Assembly (NCBI GenBank): GCA_016931535.1
Contig: JAFGEP010000005.1
Location: 1-64,000, forward strand
Direction: 5' to 3'
DNA from: Bradymonadales bacterium
Lineage (GTDB): Bacteria > Myxococcota_A > Bradymonadia > JAFGEP01
Length of the DNA: 64,000 nucleotides
Both the position numbers and the translations under genes were made by a program. Shown piece by piece: positions 45,026 to 53,892 of this stretch. A model generated the notes under the pieces. The model saw only the letters and a program-made list of their open reading frames with translations. It searched no databases and was not told the origin of the DNA. How positions within the stretch are numbered: the first letter of the stretch is position 1; every line of letters starts with the position of its first letter.

Positions 45026-46783
45026 ATGAGAACTTCCCAGAAGAACCTGTTGCTCGGCTACCTCCTCTTGTGTTTGACCGGACTGACAATCTACGTCAGC
45101 CTGTCCGGGCACACGGCTGCGGCCCAGACTCTTCATCCGCCGAGCCGGTACTGGGGTCTGGTGGAAGACGGGATGACCGGGGCAGCGGTGCCCGGTGTGT
45201 TGATCCGGATCGGCGACCAGATCACCTACTCCGACGACGAGGGGTCCTATTGGCTGGAAGTGACGGGGGAGGAGGTCATCCTGGAGGTCTTTGCCGACCT
45301 GCCCGATGGCAGCCGGGAGAACCTGGTTCAGACCGGCATCTCGATCTCCGCGGGCGAATCTCGCTTCCACCCCATCACCCTGATCACCGAAGCTTTCCTG
45401 ACGACCTATCCGGTTCGGCAGGAGCCGATCGGCTTGCCCTGGCCGCATGCCCGCATCGAGCCCGTCCAGGCAGAGCCGATCGACCTCTGGGAGCTGTGGC
45501 GGTCCCGGCAGCAAGCCGATCGGAATCCCGAAGACCCCTCCTTCAAGGCATCGCTTCCCGACCTGTTGCCGGAGACGATCCGTGTCGCCCGCCGCTTCGC
45601 CTCCACCTGTACCGACAATCCCATCGTCCGCATCGACGAGGTCGATCTGGAGACCTACGCTGCCGGGGTGGTCACCGCCGAGATCGGGGTGTTCCGGGCC
45701 TTGACGACCGGTGCCGAGAGCGCCTACGAGTGCTTCAAGGTGTTCTCCATCGCAGGCCTGTCCTACGCCTTGTGGTTCTGGGCCCGCGATCCCGATGCCG
45801 AGTACCACCTGGACGACACCGCCTGCAACCAGCGGTATATCGATGGCCCCTACCCGGAGATCATTGTCCAGGCCGTCCAGGAAACGGTTGGCGCGGTCTT
45901 GGTCCAGGCGGGCACCACCGCCACCATCGACAAGTACGAGTATGCCTCCAGCTGCGGGCGTCATGGCACCTTGCCCGAGTACCAGGAACAGATCGTCGAA
46001 GACGACATCCCCTCCATCGTCGCCTGTACCACGGGGGGGTGGTGCGGCCACAATAACTGCGCCGGTCACCAGGACAACCCGGACCTCCCGGGAACCGATC
46101 GATGCCTTGTCCGGGGAATCTGCCAGTGGGGCTCGGCAGAGCGGTCCATCCGGGGCGACGACTACCTTGCCATCCTCCAACACTACCAGCCCAACCTGCA
46201 GATCCGCTGGTTCGGCGAGGAGCCGTCGACCCGGCTGTTGGGCTTTGTCCGATCCGGCTCCATCGAGACCGGGGAGAACCTCTTTTTCGCACGGATCCAG
46301 CTAGACACCGGCGAGATCACCTACACCGACAGCTGGGGGCTGTACACCTTCGAACGGGTCGAGCCCGGCCTGAGAACCATCGAGGTCACGGCTGCCGGTT
46401 ATTTGCCGGCCCAAGTCACCAAGGAGGTGCTGGCCGGCGTCGACAACTGGGCCAGCGTCCCGCTCCAGCCGGTACCCTCCGACGAGCTGGACCTGGAGCC
46501 CGACGCAGACCAGGCGGACGATCTGTCCGCTGACCCATCACTAACCGATCCCGATCGCGCCGAAAGCGACCAGGACGGCGAGCCGGTGGGAGACCTGGAC
46601 CACCGGGAGGAGGGTGACCCCGGTGGCGTGGTCGGACGTTTCGGCATCGTAGGCCCCGAGGGGACGGGTGGCTGCGGGTGTCGGCACCTGGATGTCCGAC
46701 CGGATCAAGACGCGACCGCCGGGCACCTGTGGTTACTGGCACTGGTGCTGGTTGTCTATCGGAGCAAAGCGATTCGGCGCTGA
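45026..46783 (+). CDS. SpoIID-domain surface protein with MYXO-CTERM-type tail
   Basis: The 585-residue protein has a signal peptide and a first carboxypeptidase-regulatory-like beta domain (GAAVPGVLIRIGDQITYSDD). A SpoIID/LytB-like domain follows around residues 200-390: IDEVDLETYAAGVVTAEIG, FSIAGLSYALWF and KYEYASSCGRHG. A second small beta domain comes next (near 405-475), then an acidic linker. The end reads GTGGCGCRHLDV (C550, C552), a hydrophobic helix and basic SKAIRR. This is the MYXO-CTERM layout used for cell-surface sorting in myxobacteria. SpoIID proteins trim glycan strands or enhance amidases, so a peptidoglycan role at the surface is likely. Confidence 0.82.
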   Translation: MRTSQKNLLLGYLLLCLTGLTIYVSLSGHTAAAQTLHPPSRYWGLVEDGMTGAAVPGVLIRIGDQITYSDDEGSYWLEVTGEEVILEVFADLPDGSRENLVQTGISISAGESRFHPITLITEAFLTTYPVRQEPIGLPWPHARIEPVQAEPIDLWELWRSRQQADRNPEDPSFKASLPDLLPETIRVARRFASTCTDNPIVRIDEVDLETYAAGVVTAEIGVFRALTTGAESAYECFKVFSIAGLSYALWFWARDPDAEYHLDDTACNQRYIDGPYPEIIVQAVQETVGAVLVQAGTTATIDKYEYASSCGRHGTLPEYQEQIVEDDIPSIVACTTGGWCGHNNCAGHQDNPDLPGTDRCLVRGICQWGSAERSIRGDDYLAILQHYQPNLQIRWFGEEPSTRLLGFVRSGSIETGENLFFARIQLDTGEITYTDSWGLYTFERVEPGLRTIEVTAAGYLPAQVTKEVLAGVDNWASVPLQPVPSDELDLEPDADQADDLSADPSLTDPDRAESDQDGEPVGDLDHREEGDPGGVVGRFGIVGPEGTGGCGCRHLDVRPDQDATAGHLWLLALVLVVYRSKAIRR

Positions 46784-46804
46784 TGGGGAAAATGGCTGCC
46801 CCGT

Positions 46805-47617
46805 TCAGTAGATCCGTGGCTCGCAGGACTGTTCGACCTCGTCCTCCCGGCCTCCCGCGGCGGCAACCAGGATCTTGCAGATCCGGCAATCGACCCCGTC
46901 ATCTTGACCCGGGAAGCAGCCCATATCGATATCCTCCAGATCATCTCCCGTCGCGTCATACTCTCGGCGGCAGTTGGGCTGCACGTCATCGGGATCGTTG
47001 GCATCGAGGGGAAACTCGATGAGACAGCCCCGGCAGATCTCCAGAGGGTAGATGAACAGGTTCGATTCCACGTCAGTCCCCGAGGTCGTCATGCCAAAGA
47101 ACTGGATTTCGGCCTCCACCTCGAAGCTGTACCCCCGCTGCTGGAGCAGGGCGATGCTTTTCAGGCAAGCGCCCTGGTTCTGGTTGATGATCTCCAGCTC
47201 GACCGTACGAGATCCTCCTGGCTCGAGCGTGCCGGAGATTCCGATCTCCCGTGTGGCGATCAGGCATTGTCTGAGCTGCTGGTTGGTATCCCGCACGTGG
47301 AAGCTGACCTTGGCCGACTGGAAGGTCACCCGGTTCCCCTCGTAATCGCCACCCGCCGAACCACCGCCCAGGCTGGCCGAACCGGAGGGGGACATCACAT
47401 TCTCCACCAGGGGAAACATCCGGTAGGTGTCAGCCACGGTCACATCCATCGTACCGCGCCGAACGCTCTCTCCCGCGGCGCTCTGCGTCGGCTGGCAGTT
47501 CTCGTTGAGGGCGCTGTTATGAACGATGAACAGTGCGGGGGTCTGCTCCACACAGGCCAGACTCAGCACCAGAACCCCACATATGCCCAGACGCCATCGC
47601 ATTCGGTTGCGGACCAT
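46805..47617 (-). CDS. Hypothetical lipoprotein
   Basis: The 270-residue protein has lipobox LSLAC. A beta-rich body follows (VTVADTYRMFPLVENVMSPS, GTLEPGGSRTVELEIINQNQ) and a C-terminal region with several spaced cysteines (EICRGCL, PNCRREYD, MGCFPGQDDGVDCRICK) that could form disulfides. No family is recognised. The ATG at 47617 follows a GGGGGAG site; earlier in-frame codons lack a leader. It converges with the SpoIID gene, with 21 bases between. The 211 bases upstream to pilQ show nothing I can name. Confidence 0.72.
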   Translation of the reverse strand: MVRNRMRWRLGICGVLVLSLACVEQTPALFIVHNSALNENCQPTQSAAGESVRRGTMDVTVADTYRMFPLVENVMSPSGSASLGGGSAGGDYEGNRVTFQSAKVSFHVRDTNQQLRQCLIATREIGISGTLEPGGSRTVELEIINQNQGACLKSIALLQQRGYSFEVEAEIQFFGMTTSGTDVESNLFIYPLEICRGCLIEFPLDANDPDDVQPNCRREYDATGDDLEDIDMGCFPGQDDGVDCRICKILVAAAGGREDEVEQSCEPRIY

Positions 47618-47828
47618 GGTCAACTCCCCCGTGGCCCAGCGCGGAAACCCGCGCTGTTGTTTGCTGTGCCGATCCAATTGTAGCTTCCCTTCCGGCGACA
47701 TCCAAAAGTCGGCGACTCTTCGGGCCGAACCGGCTATTCTCACAACAGGTCGGGTGCCGTCTTGTCACCCTGCTGCCGCACCTCAAACCCAACATCGGCC
47801 ATCGAGGCGCCGATTGGTAAACCACCCG

Positions 47829-50800
47829 CTATTCCGGAGGGGTCATCAGGACCTCGCCGGGTGCATAGTTCGCCAGTGACACCTCTCGGTTGACGATCCG
47901 GGGCGTGATGAACACCAGCGTTTCGTTACGCTCATCCTGGAACGAGTAGTTGTGGAACAGCACCCCCAAAATCGGGATGTCCTTCAATATGGGCACGCCG
48001 GTCTCGTCGCTTCCCGACAGTTGCTCGAAGATACCACCGATCACACTGGTCTCTCCGTCACGGACCAACAGCTGTGTCTGGGCCGTGCGGGTGATGATGC
48101 TGGGATCCCCATTGGCTCCGGTGCGCCCGAAGTCCGGCTCGTTCTTGGTGATGTTCAACATCAGGTGGACGAACCCGTCCGGCGTCACCGTGGGGGTGAC
48201 CGTCAGGCTCAGGTTGGCCTGAATGAAGGTCACGTTGGTTCCGGCCGCACCCACGGTCTGTACCGGAATGCTCAGGCCGGTGCTGATGGAGGCCGACTGG
48301 CCATCCAGAGTCAGGATCCGCGGCGCCGAGATTACCTTGGCGCTGCCTGCGGCCTCGGCCGCCGACAGCCGGAGGTTCAGATTGACCGCCTGGCCCAGGC
48401 TTCCAAACTGGAATCCGATGGATCCCGCGGAAGCGGCCGGTACGTTCACCGCGAAGTTGGGGGTGGTGGCCGTGCCGTCGGCCGGGGTCTGGCCGGCTCC
48501 ACCCGCGATCCCGATGGTGCTGGGGAAAAGAAGCCCGGTGGCATTCCCATTGGCAGGCGAGAACAGCGCGTCCCCACCCCACTGGATGCCAAAACCCCGG
48601 CTGAACGACTCGCCTGTCTGGACGATTCGCGCCTCGATCAGCACCTGGGGGGTCTGGCGATCGAGAGCGTCGATCAGCTGCTCGGCCGCATCCAGGTTCT
48701 CGGCCACATCGGTCAAAATCAGGGTGTGGGTGCGGTCATCGAAGGAGGCGCTGCCCCTGTCCGACAGGATGTCTCCCAGCAACGCCAGCATCGCGGATCC
48801 GTCGGCGTAGCTGACGGGTCTGAGCCGCACCTGCAAGGGTTCCACGTCGAAAGCCTCGGAGATCCGCTGTAGCGCTCGTCTTCGTTCCTCCTCGAACTGC
48901 TCCACGGGCGCCACCCGGATGATGTTCCCGTGCTGCTCCCAACCCAACCCCTGGCTCTGCAGGATCAGGGCGAAGGCTTGATCCAGTGGTACTCCTCGCA
49001 ACCGCAGGGTGATTGTCCCGGACACCGCGCCACTGGCGATGATGTTCACGTCCCCCTCATCGCTGAAGAGCCGCAGCACGTTCTGCATGTCGGCGTTCAC
49101 CAGGTCGATGGTCACCTGCAATCGCCGAGAAAGACGGGGCAGCCGCAGCGCGGTCGATCGCTCTCCAATGGTATAGGAGGCCGCCGCCGGACGGCGGATC
49201 GGAGGAGGTTGGGTCGTTTCGGTCTGAGAGTTGTACCCCTCCAACTCCGAGGTCCGAGCCCCAGATCCTTCGGGGCTTACCTGGCTGAACTCCCAGTTGG
49301 TGAGTCGCCCCTCCTGGGAGAGGATCTCGCTGGCTGCGGCGCTCAGCTCCGCCACCAGGTGAACCTGACCGGCGTCATCCGTGTAGCTGGAGACAAACTG
49401 AACGGGACCGGCAAAGGCCCTGGTATCCAGTGTTCTGGACAGAGCGGCAGGCAGCGTCGCCCCTTCGATCAGAAGACCGGCACGCCCATCCCTCCAGGGC
49501 AGAGAGCGAACACCGGCCCCCTCTTGGGAGAACTGCACGGTGATCCGATCGATCCCATTCACCTGCTCGAACCGAACCTCGGTGATCTCGATGGGAGCCT
49601 CCTGGTTGGGCAAGGATTGCCTACCCGGCTCCTGCTCTTCATTCGACGAGGAGGCCCTGTCCGGCTCCGAGGAGGTCGGCTGGTCTTGATAGCTCGCCAG
49701 GGTGGCCGTGGCGGCCGGCGGTGTCGAGGTTGCCGCCTCCTCGCTCCTGCTGCTGCGGCGGGCGCGCATGGCGTCGAGGGACTGTTCCATGGTCCGGATC
49801 TCGGCGGTCATCTGCTCTCGTTGTTGGGCGACATCGGCCAGCGAGGTTTGGGCCTCATTCCGCTCGGCTTGCAGCCTGGCGATGGTCTGCTCCAGCTGGG
49901 CCAGGTTGTCCTGCGCCTCGCGTTGTCGCGCCAGGACCTGATCCAGGTTGGTCTGGGCCGAAGCCAGCTGGGAGGAGACTCCGTCCCGCTGGTGCTCCAG
50001 TCGCTCGAGCTCCTGGGCGGTTCGTTGGCGTTCCGCCCGGGCGGCTTCCAGCTCCTGGCGTGTCCGGGCCTGCTCTTCGGCCAGCTCGGCCGCGGTGGAT
50101 TGCAGTTCGGCCAGCTCCTGCCTGGCTTGCAGAAGGTCTTCCTGCTGTCTGAGATGATCGGAGGCCAACCTGGCCAGATCGGCGTTGAGCGCGTCGCGCT
50201 GGGCGATGGCGGAGGCCACCCCCTGGTCCAGGCGCAACAGCTCGTTGCGTTGCTGGGCGAGCAAGCGCTCGGCCTGCTCCCGCTCTTGCCGGGCGTTCTG
50301 CGCCGCCTGTTCCGCCTCCAGGCGGGCACTTTGGGCGGTCTCCAGCTGGGCCTCGATCTGTCGGTGCTCCTCGGTGGCTTGCTGGACATACCGTTCATGC
50401 TCCTGCCGGAGGCGGATGGCCTCTGCCACCTGGTCGTTGGCCGCTTCCAGCTGCTGCTGGATCTCCGTCAGCTCACGCTGCAGCGCCTGGCGTTCCTGGC
50501 GGTTCTGGGCCACCTCGTCCGCCAGCAGGTCCCGCTGCTGGCCCACCTCTTCCAGGGTGGCAAGCTGCCCCTCCAGGAGTCTGGAACGGGCCTGCAGTCG
50601 GGTGATCTCCTGCTCCATCTCGGTTTCCGCCTGGCGGGCATCCTGGAGCTCCTGCTGGGTCACCGCCAGCTGGTCGGCCATCTGTTCGGCTCGCTCCCGG
50701 TGTTGTTGCTCGCGGTCTGCCAGCTCTTCGATGCTGGACTCCAGCTCCGCAACCCGGCTGCTCTGGGCCTGAGCCTCTCCCTCGCTGCGGGCCACCTCTG

Positions 50801-51959
50801 CCTCCAGGCGGTCGACGTACTGCTGGATCTCATCCATGCGGGTCTGGTTCCTGACCGCCTGGGCCTCCGCTGAAGATCGTCGATCACTGGCCTCGGCCAG
50901 GTTGCTCTCGGCCTGATCCAGCGCCTCGTTGGTGGCCGACGCTACCCCCACCAGCGTCTGGTATTCGTTGCGCAGATCGGACAGCTGCCGCAGCAGCTCC
51001 TGCTGCTCACCGGTCAGGCGGGCGATCTCCTCCTCGTCGCTGGAGTTGGACGTCGACAGTCCAGCCAGATCTTGTCGCAGCGATTCCTCTCTGGCCATGG
51101 CTGCCCGGATGGCATCGTCCCGCTGCTGCAGGTCGCTTCGGGTGTTGGTCAACTCCTGGCGCAGCTCGCCCACCTCCTGTTGCCAGTAGCTGGTCTGGCG
51201 GTTGAGCGCTTCCAGGTTCTCGCGCTGGTTGGTGACCTCTTGCTGGTACCCCTGCAACGCCTGCAGGGCCTGCTCGTACTCTGCGGCCACTTCCTGGGCG
51301 CGGGCCTCGGCTTCGGCGGTTCGTCGCCTGAGCTCGTGGTTCTCGGCATCCAGCGCCTGGCGCTCCCGCTCGAGCCGGAGTGCTTGCAAGGCGGCACTCT
51401 GGCGTTCGGCCTCGGCGTTCAGGGCGGCCGACTGGGCCTGCTGAGCTTCCTGCTGGGCCTGATCGGCCGCTTGTCTCAGGCTGGCGATCTCGGCTTCCCT
51501 GGCCTGAACCATGGCTTCGTACTGCCGTTGCTCCTGGACGGCGGCACCGACCCGATCGCCGATGATGGTGGCGATCACGTTGTTTCCCTCGGTATCGATG
51601 TCGTACTCCGCCTCTTGGTTCTGCAGGGAGACCACCACCCGGGTGACCAAGGAGCGATCGTCCTGGAACTGGAGGATCATGACCTCATCAACCAACCCGT
51701 CGCGGACCGACCAGTTGGTCAGATCGCCGTTCATCTCGGTGTTGGAGAAGTCGAGAAACAGCCGTGGCGGGTTCTCCAGGCGATAGACGGAGAAGGTGGG
51801 GCTCGCACTGCCCATGATCGCGACAGCCGTGCCTTCGCTCTGCTCAACCACCTCCACCGAGGAGATCTGGTTGACCGTCATCGGCTCCTCTGCCGCCACA
51901 CCGACCGAGATCAGACCAACGGCCAAGTAGATCACGGTGTGAAGCGCTATCCTTTGCAT
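47829..51959 (-). CDS. pilQ: Type IV pilus secretin with a very long coiled-coil insert
   Basis: The 1376-residue protein starts with a signal peptide (MQRIALHTVIYLAVGLISVG). A first AMIN domain lies at about 30-135. Residues about 140-730 are almost pure Gln/Glu/Ala/Arg/Leu heptad sequence (for example REAEIASLRQAADQAQQEAQ). After a Ser/Thr/Pro linker come a second AMIN domain (about 790-900), an STN/N-domain region (VTIDLVNADMQNVLRLFSDE) and the secretin core ending NREVSLANYAPGEVLMTPPE. PilQ forms the outer-membrane channel for pili; usual lengths are about 700-900 residues. It is the last gene of pilMNOPQ, 56 bases after pilP. The start has an AGGTGAGG site. Confidence 0.92.
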   Translation of the reverse strand: MQRIALHTVIYLAVGLISVGVAAEEPMTVNQISSVEVVEQSEGTAVAIMGSASPTFSVYRLENPPRLFLDFSNTEMNGDLTNWSVRDGLVDEVMILQFQDDRSLVTRVVVSLQNQEAEYDIDTEGNNVIATIIGDRVGAAVQEQRQYEAMVQAREAEIASLRQAADQAQQEAQQAQSAALNAEAERQSAALQALRLERERQALDAENHELRRRTAEAEARAQEVAAEYEQALQALQGYQQEVTNQRENLEALNRQTSYWQQEVGELRQELTNTRSDLQQRDDAIRAAMAREESLRQDLAGLSTSNSSDEEEIARLTGEQQELLRQLSDLRNEYQTLVGVASATNEALDQAESNLAEASDRRSSAEAQAVRNQTRMDEIQQYVDRLEAEVARSEGEAQAQSSRVAELESSIEELADREQQHRERAEQMADQLAVTQQELQDARQAETEMEQEITRLQARSRLLEGQLATLEEVGQQRDLLADEVAQNRQERQALQRELTEIQQQLEAANDQVAEAIRLRQEHERYVQQATEEHRQIEAQLETAQSARLEAEQAAQNARQEREQAERLLAQQRNELLRLDQGVASAIAQRDALNADLARLASDHLRQQEDLLQARQELAELQSTAAELAEEQARTRQELEAARAERQRTAQELERLEHQRDGVSSQLASAQTNLDQVLARQREAQDNLAQLEQTIARLQAERNEAQTSLADVAQQREQMTAEIRTMEQSLDAMRARRSSRSEEAATSTPPAATATLASYQDQPTSSEPDRASSSNEEQEPGRQSLPNQEAPIEITEVRFEQVNGIDRITVQFSQEGAGVRSLPWRDGRAGLLIEGATLPAALSRTLDTRAFAGPVQFVSSYTDDAGQVHLVAELSAAASEILSQEGRLTNWEFSQVSPEGSGARTSELEGYNSQTETTQPPPIRRPAAASYTIGERSTALRLPRLSRRLQVTIDLVNADMQNVLRLFSDEGDVNIIASGAVSGTITLRLRGVPLDQAFALILQSQGLGWEQHGNIIRVAPVEQFEEERRRALQRISEAFDVEPLQVRLRPVSYADGSAMLALLGDILSDRGSASFDDRTHTLILTDVAENLDAAEQLIDALDRQTPQVLIEARIVQTGESFSRGFGIQWGGDALFSPANGNATGLLFPSTIGIAGGAGQTPADGTATTPNFAVNVPAASAGSIGFQFGSLGQAVNLNLRLSAAEAAGSAKVISAPRILTLDGQSASISTGLSIPVQTVGAAGTNVTFIQANLSLTVTPTVTPDGFVHLMLNITKNEPDFGRTGANGDPSIITRTAQTQLLVRDGETSVIGGIFEQLSGSDETGVPILKDIPILGVLFHNYSFQDERNETLVFITPRIVNREVSLANYAPGEVLMTPPE

Positions 51960-52015
51960 GGCAAACCTCACCTGTCCCGACGCCGGGTCTCTCCTCGACG
52001 CGGTGGTCGACCCCG

Positions 52016-52630
52016 TCAATACGGGTCGAACTGGGCCTCGAGCTGCTGGCGAGGATCGCGCAGCATCAGCTCGACGGTCTGCGCCTGATCCTCTGACAGC
52101 ATGATATTTTCGTACGTCACCACGACCCGGTTGGGCTGGATATCCGATATCCTCCCCGTTCCGTTGGGACCCACCCGGTCATCGACACGTGCAAACACCA
52201 TCTGGGAACTCTGCGGAATCCGGAACATGGCCCTGGGCTCTGCAGTCCTGGAGATGATGCCCACCAGCTGGAGCTGCTCCAGGCTGTAGTTGGCCAGCGG
52301 CCCCAGGCTTTCCTCTGCCTGCTCCAGTGGTTGTACCTGCAGGTTGAGTTGTACGATCTCGGATTCGTCGGGGAAGTATCGCAAGAAGGGGTCGCGAACC
52401 TCCCCCTCGAACTGGAGCTGCGTGATCCCTCTTCGACTCTGTTCGGCTGGCGCCGAAGTCGCCGAGGTCGCCAAGGAGGTGGTGGCCGCCTGAGCGGGCC
52501 GGCGGCTCCCGCTAGGGGGCATTCCCTGCACGACGTCCTCCCCTCCACCGCATGCCATGGCGCTCAGCAGCACAGGGAGCAGCGAGATCACCCCCCATGG
52601 TCTCTGTCTGACATGTTTCAATGCGCCCAT
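52016..52630 (-). CDS. pilP: Type IV pilus inner-membrane lipoprotein PilP
   Basis: The 204-residue protein has lipobox SAMAC. The family core follows: EVRDPFLRYFPDE, YSLEQLQLVGIISRTAEPRA and VGPNGTGRISDIQPNRVVVT. PilP links the PilMNO inner-membrane platform to the PilQ secretin in the periplasm. An upstream in-frame start adds residues overlapping pilO and is rejected. It lies between pilO and pilQ in the standard order. Confidence 0.92.
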   Translation of the reverse strand: MGALKHVRQRPWGVISLLPVLLSAMACGGGEDVVQGMPPSGSRRPAQAATTSLATSATSAPAEQSRRGITQLQFEGEVRDPFLRYFPDESEIVQLNLQVQPLEQAEESLGPLANYSLEQLQLVGIISRTAEPRAMFRIPQSSQMVFARVDDRVGPNGTGRISDIQPNRVVVTYENIMLSEDQAQTVELMLRDPRQQLEAQFDPY

Positions 52631-52640
52631 CGTTTCCGCC

Positions 52641-53237
52641 TTATGGTCTGAAGAAGGCTTCGATACCCAACCCGATGTCCAGCACCGGAGAATTGGGGTA
52701 GCTAGCCTGCGCCCCTCCACCCACCCGCATGGTGGCGGACTTGACGTGGACCAGGCGAGGCATTCGAGTCAACGCCCAGCAAAAATCGGACAATTGGTCG
52801 TAGGTGGCCCGCAGCGTCAGCTCCACCGGGACTCGGGTGTAGTCGGGTCCCTGGACGTAGGGCCGCCGAGCCACCTGGGTGATCTCCAGGTCCGACCCGC
52901 CCGGGCTGGTGGGTATCTGGCTGGCGGTCTCATGGAGCTGCTCCAGCAACGCCGGGATCATATCGCTGGTGGGCAGGTTGACCTGCAGGGAGGTTCGCCG
53001 GGCCTGCTCGACCCGCACATCTTCCTCCAGCTGCCGGGCCCGTTCTCTCAGAGTCACCAGTCGAGCCTGGGCCGCGCTCAGGTCAACCTGCTCCTGGCGT
53101 CTGGAGATGATCTCCTCTTCGATCTTGTTGTAGAACAGGGTGTAGAAACCGATGAACAGCGCCGCCAGCACCAAGAGGAGCAAAAAGAGCTTCTGCGTCC
53201 AGGGGATATTGCTGAATTTGTCGAAGAAATCTCCCAT
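52641..53237 (-). CDS. pilO: Type IV pilus alignment protein PilO
   Basis: The 198-residue protein has one N-terminal membrane helix (KLFLLLLVLAALFIGFYTLF), a coiled coil (about 36-85) and a C-terminal ferredoxin-like domain. LPTSDMIPALLEQLHETASQ is typical of PilO. It forms a dimer with PilN in the periplasm. It is separated from pilN by 7 bases and from pilP by 10. Confidence 0.92.
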   Translation of the reverse strand: MGDFFDKFSNIPWTQKLFLLLLVLAALFIGFYTLFYNKIEEEIISRRQEQVDLSAAQARLVTLRERARQLEEDVRVEQARRTSLQVNLPTSDMIPALLEQLHETASQIPTSPGGSDLEITQVARRPYVQGPDYTRVPVELTLRATYDQLSDFCWALTRMPRLVHVKSATMRVGGGAQASYPNSPVLDIGLGIEAFFRP

Positions 53238-53244
53238 GGCCCAC

Positions 53245-53892
53245 CTAGTTCGTCAGCCCTGCCATCGGCTGGTATCGGATCCCGCCCGAGATGGAAAACT
53301 GCATGACCTGCCCCAGGTAGGGATCGTTGGCTGCCGAGTAGCGCGGCACCTCCGGCCGGATGAAGAATGAATCGCGATCCGGCCGCCGGCTCTCCAGCCG
53401 CAGCAGGAACTCGGCCACATCCTCTCCGCTCCGGGCCACCCCCTGCAACCGAAAGCTGGAGGGGTTGATGTCTACCTGAGAGAGCCACACCATGCGTGGA
53501 TCCCAGTTCACGGCCCAACCGCGCGCCTCCTGGATAGCCATTTCCCGTTCCGAGCTCCACCGGTTCAGGAGGTACTTGAGCTCATCCATCACACCGCCGG
53601 GGCCGATCCGATTGGCCTGGAGGTCTTCCATGATCAGCCGGACCGAGACCAGCTCCGCCTTCTCGGCGTCCAGCTGGGCGATTTGTCCCTCCAGCTCGCC
53701 AACCTGGCGGATCTCTTGGCGGATGCGCTCCACCTCCTCGGTGATGGTGGTCAGCTCCTGTTTCTTGGTGTTGTAGATCAGGAACAACACCACCACCTCC
53801 AGCACCACCAGGAACAAGAACAGCACCAGCTGTTGCCGCCCCGTCTCCCGCTTTTTAGCCTGCCGTACCGGCAGGAGGTTGATGCGAATCAT
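53245..53892 (-). CDS. pilN: Type IV pilus alignment protein PilN
   Basis: The 215-residue protein begins MIRINLLPVRQAKKRE, the conserved cytoplasmic peptide that binds PilM (IRINLLP). One membrane helix (LVLFLFLVVLEVVVLFLIYN), a coiled coil and a periplasmic domain follow. Its start overlaps the pilM stop (ATGA). Family and position agree. Confidence 0.94.
   Translation of the reverse strand: MIRINLLPVRQAKKRETGRQQLVLFLFLVVLEVVVLFLIYNTKKQELTTITEEVERIRQEIRQVGELEGQIAQLDAEKAELVSVRLIMEDLQANRIGPGGVMDELKYLLNRWSSEREMAIQEARGWAVNWDPRMVWLSQVDINPSSFRLQGVARSGEDVAEFLLRLESRRPDRDSFFIRPEVPRYSAANDPYLGQVMQFSISGGIRYQPMAGLTN

Noticed and set aside
48930..50873. A 647-codon open frame on the plus strand opposite the pilQ coiled coil
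   Set aside because: The coil is coded by repetitive Gln/Glu/Ala/Arg codons whose complement lacks stops. The frame has Leu/Gly-rich low-complexity product and no ribosome site, and the pilQ frame is clearly real.
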